Made by a program: the position numbers and the translations under genes. The notes beneath the pieces were generated by a model. It worked only from the letters and a program-made list of their open reading frames with translations. It was not told where the DNA came from and made no database searches. A DNA stretch of 64,000 nucleotides from Heterobilharzia americana (Eukaryota; Platyhelminthes; Trematoda; Strigeidida; Schistosomatidae): positions 104,216,701 to 104,280,700 of the forward strand of contig OX104134.1 of NCBI GenBank assembly GCA_944470555.2, given 5' to 3'. This document shows, piece by piece, positions 59,906-64,000 of this stretch. Numbering within the stretch: position 1 is the stretch's first letter; each line of letters starts with the position of its first letter.

Positions 59906-60215
59906 AGGGAATTACCGTAATAAATATTCAGGCAATATCGAGGCATCTGCACAGGAACCCATATGCCAACAGAGACCGAACAATTCGATCCAGTATAACA
60001 ACGGGAAACTACAGGTATACCAATAAATGTTGATAACTAATATTCGTTGTACAAGGAATGACCTACTGAATAACGATTTGGCGTTTGGAGAGGTGAGTAC
60101 GAGGTTCGAGTCCCAGTGAGCACAACATCACTCACTGGGGTAGAGGTACATCCAGCTGAAGCGTCCCGGTTAGGACCAAACGCGCAACCTAGGTTCTTCT
60201 GCTAGTCACCATGGT
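59906..60215 (+). mobile_element. Smα-like SINE unit with leader, promoter boxes and decayed hammerhead
   Basis: A leader (about 59925-60025) shared with 40296-40400 is followed by 'gataactaatattcgttgta', a B box 'gaggttcgagtcccagtg' (60101-60118), and 'tcactcactggggtagaggt'. The ribozyme half reads CTGAAGCG, TCCCGGTTAGGA, CCAAA, then 'cgcgcaacctaggttctt'. Both core boxes carry substitutions, so it should be inactive. It follows the previous unit directly, head to tail. Confidence 0.78.
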
Positions 60216-61194
<979 letters not shown>

Positions 61195-61789
61195 AGTAGA
61201 GATTATTTAACTCAGTGTCATCGATTAATTATCACTTTAAAATAGATTCGTACTTATCAGAATTAATAATCAGTAAGGAACGTAATGTATTCAGCAGAAC
61301 ACAACAAACAGAGTAATCTAACTTTCTTAATTCAAATATTTTTACGGTAAACAAGAGTAACCAATAGTTATAGTTCCATATATTCTATGCCTAATTACTC
61401 TGCTATAAATTCGTGCATACTTCAGTTAGCAGAATAAAGTGTTCGTGGATTACAATAAAATAAATCCAAAAAACATTTATATTTAATTGGCTCTTTATCA
61501 TAATACACTCTATATGAATATATAGATTTTTAAAGAATGTGTGTTGGTAATAACTGAAGTTGATAAGATGTAATTGGTTTAAAGGTATCAACAGGCCTAA
61601 GATTAGATGAACAAATCAAGACCGGAATGGTATGGGTTCAGCAATAAAGTAATCCGTCAGAAAGCAAGGAATGAAACCTACATTTTACAGTATAGTATTA
61701 AATCCAATGAGGCTCGAATAAACTAGGCTGGAATTTGATTGGTCGTTTCAAGGTCATCTGGAGGGCCATCCTCTCTTTAAATAGTTTTA

Positions 61790-62003
61790 CCAACTCTAAA
61801 GCCCACCCTAGTAAAGACTGAATTAGTCGATTGGGTTTGCTTATTTCGGTTGGAAAGGCAGATTTTCACTGGTCATTTCAGTTGTTGTTAGGGTGGCCTT
61901 TAGAGCTACTCGACAACTTTGCAGTGAATACAGTTTTGAAAGGAAAGTTGAAAACTACTTTGTATTAAAGCGGGTAATTCTAAAGGTCACCCTAACAGCT
62001 ACG
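61790..62003. repeat. inverted-repeat (MITE-like) element
   Basis: Arm 'gttgttagggtggcctttag' (61882-61901) pairs with 'ctaaaggtcaccctaacagc' (about 61980-61999). An additional arm-like copy 'ctctaaagcccaccctag' lies at about 61795-61812. So three related ends occur in about 210 bp, as in nested or dimeric foldback elements. No ORF. Confidence 0.6.
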
Positions 62004-64000
62004 GAAATAACCAATAACGTATTGTTATTTCTGCGGGAAACGTAGCTTTTTCACAAAGTCAAGAACCCTAGTAGGTTATTCAGTAGTTGTCAGAATTCAC
62101 TGAGTCAGTTAGTAAACAGAACTGTTAAAAGCAATTTTTTGGTCACTTAATGTATCTGACCAGATGGACCTACTTTTTGAGTTTTTTTAGTATTTGCTAG
62201 TCGGGTGCGTCTGTGACCTTCAATTGAACTAATGTTCTCCCAGTAATTAGAAGACATATCACTTGATACTGAAGTCAGACTTTACCAGTAAGGTAGCTGG
62301 TTTTCAGTTGGACTAAATGATGTACATTAAATAATCATCGTAGACTAACTAGTTTCATGTTGCCTAGCTTCAAGTGATGACTGACTTCTATCCATCGTTT
62401 TGCTATATAGTAATTAACCAAGGAAATTTCTGAGACTGGTCACGCTACGCAGTGACCAGTAAGTGTATAAACACAGATTTTCTCACTTTCAAATTTGAAA
62501 ACTGCTAAGATGCAAAGAAAGCCATGTATTATTCAGCAAACGAAGACCTTAAATATGCCTGGGGCATTGTGATACGAAAGGTAAAAAGCTTGCTCTGTGG
62601 TAAATGAACATCATCCGGAGACTGTCATTTTTCTTACTGAATTTTTAATTTATGGCAAAAGAATTTTTGCAGATTCGATCGGTAGCTGACTCAAGTGCCA
62701 ATTCCAATGTATTCAAATAAAGTATATTCCACTCACCTACCAACCAAGCTCATGTATGGTTTCATTCTCTGGCGAATTTTTCATATTATTACCAACTTCG
62801 AAAATACAAACTGTTTCACAAGTACTGCGGCCTTATACTTATGGTAATAAGATGTTGATTTGGTTAGACTCTTCACTAACTGTGTGACCTTACTAACTGT
62901 GACACCCTAACAGGGTACAGCCACAACCTACAGAGAAGTCACTGTTGACATTCTACCAGACAGTCAATTGTTTGGGATACTTCTGTCAACTTGTATTACT
63001 ATAATATACACATAAAGCTTAATCAGTTGATCAACAGTGCTTTGTTCCAGCATTAACTAAGTTGAAGTAGGGGAACTGATCACCAATGGAGTTCAGATTT
63101 AGTAATGTGAGTAGAGATATAGATTTCAGTAAATTAATGAATGCACAGCACAAACCCAGCATTCAAAAATAACAACTGATTTCCAATTACATATGATTAT
63201 TAGCCCCAGAAGATTACAATAATGATTTCTTATTGTGAACACGAGAGGTTTATTGACTGTCCAACACAAATAACTTCTGTTTAGTTCCATTTTTACAAGT
63301 AAATGGATGCTAATCGACTGAAATCGAACGCATCCCACTTCAGGCATTCAGAAAGGGATCTACAGTGCACTATAATGAACTATTTATCGATTTTTATACC
63401 AGTCAGTTGTACATTCGACCTATTGGTTAAACATTCAATGGCATAGCAGACTAACTTGATTACTCATTCAGTGCCAACATGCGACCCAGAGTTTCCGCAC
63501 GACTTTGCAAATAGCTACACTTCACGTCAGCACATTAAGACACAAGACAATAAAGTAAAAGAGAGAGAAACGTAGAAAAATAAGATCAAAATCCCAGGAA
63601 GCAATAAGAGTGAGGGAAGTGAAACAAATAACAAAATGTGATGCATAAAGATTGAATTGAAAATAATGTGTGGTTTCTGTGCAGCACTGTGATCGACTCT
63701 GAAAAAACACCTAAAGTCTTCAACCATAAGTTCTTGTTATTAAACCATCATCGAGATGGAGGTTTACAAGTCTGAACAAGGCTCAAAGCAGTAGACAGAT
63801 ACTTTGCGAAGTATGCCCTTCTTGAGCTCGACCATTCACAGCAGTAGGGGTGAAAGGTAACTAGAAATACGCAAATAGTGTCTCAGCCCCCTGAAAGCCT
63901 ATTGTGTTCTTCAACTTTAATAGACATTTTGGCAAACTTTTCAGTGTCGCACCAGATATCATCATTTCGAAACTTCTTTTCATCACACAAAATAATGGGA
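62004..64000. other. no gene recognised
   Basis: AT-rich, small ORFs only (63126-63347, 63522-63727 minus) with no domain. If the spectrin-repeat gene has exons here I could not identify them. Confidence 0.4.

Noticed and set aside
59793..60118. tRNA genes suggested by GGTTCGAGTCCCAG strings
   Set aside because: No complete cloverleaf; the boxes belong to SINE units followed by hammerhead cores.
62745..62830. Candidate upstream exon of the spectrin-repeat gene (strong GTGAGT donor at about 62749)
   Set aside because: No reading frame ends in phase 0 there without a stop, and the exon at 58455-58700 accepts only phase 0.

Overview
The window looks like nuclear DNA from a schistosomatid blood fluke (Trematoda). 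It is AT-rich and the only confident host gene has small exons and kilobase-scale introns. The repeats are of types known from schistosomes: RTE-clade (SR2-like) retrotransposons, a CR1/SR1-like fragment, Penelope-like GIY-YIG fragments, and tRNA-like SINEs that carry hammerhead-ribozyme cores (Smα-like). I cannot name the species from sequence alone.

Layout. Positions 1-2455 show nothing I can call. From 2.4 to 12 kb lies a graveyard of broken retroelements: a CR1-like reverse-transcriptase tail on the minus strand, several 5'-truncated RTE copies in both orientations, and an unidentified 154-codon ORF at 6.3-6.75 kb. A decayed hammerhead SINE sits at 13.55 kb. A near-perfect three-copy tandem array of a 1.09-kb unit follows (14.22-17.50 kb). 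A 500-N assembly gap (19989-20488) and an old, heavily mutated RTE copy (21.7-24.2 kb) complete the left part.

From about 58.7 kb down to about 27.7 kb the minus strand carries at least 14 exons of one gene. The exons join in frame to 1,031 codons of helical, heptad-rich sequence typical of spectrin repeats. This is the middle or C-terminal part of a giant actin/membrane linker of the dystrophin/nesprin/spectraplakin class. Most junctions are phase 0. A 16-nt micro-exon at 58362-58377 is what brings the first exon into register with the rest. No actin-binding, ZZ, GAS2 or KASH domain is visible, so the exact family is open. The introns hold SINE, RTE and Penelope fragments and a 183-bp foldback element.

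Upstream of the first visible exon (59-60.2 kb) a Penelope GIY-YIG fragment lies beside three hammerhead SINE units in mixed orientation. Further right are a long (TA)n tract, an inverted-repeat element near 61.8-62.0 kb, and otherwise featureless AT-rich DNA. I saw no rRNA gene, no intact tRNA gene, no CRISPR array and no clearly new gene system. The most useful leads are the splice model with its micro-exon, the tandem triplication, and the ribozyme-bearing SINE cluster.
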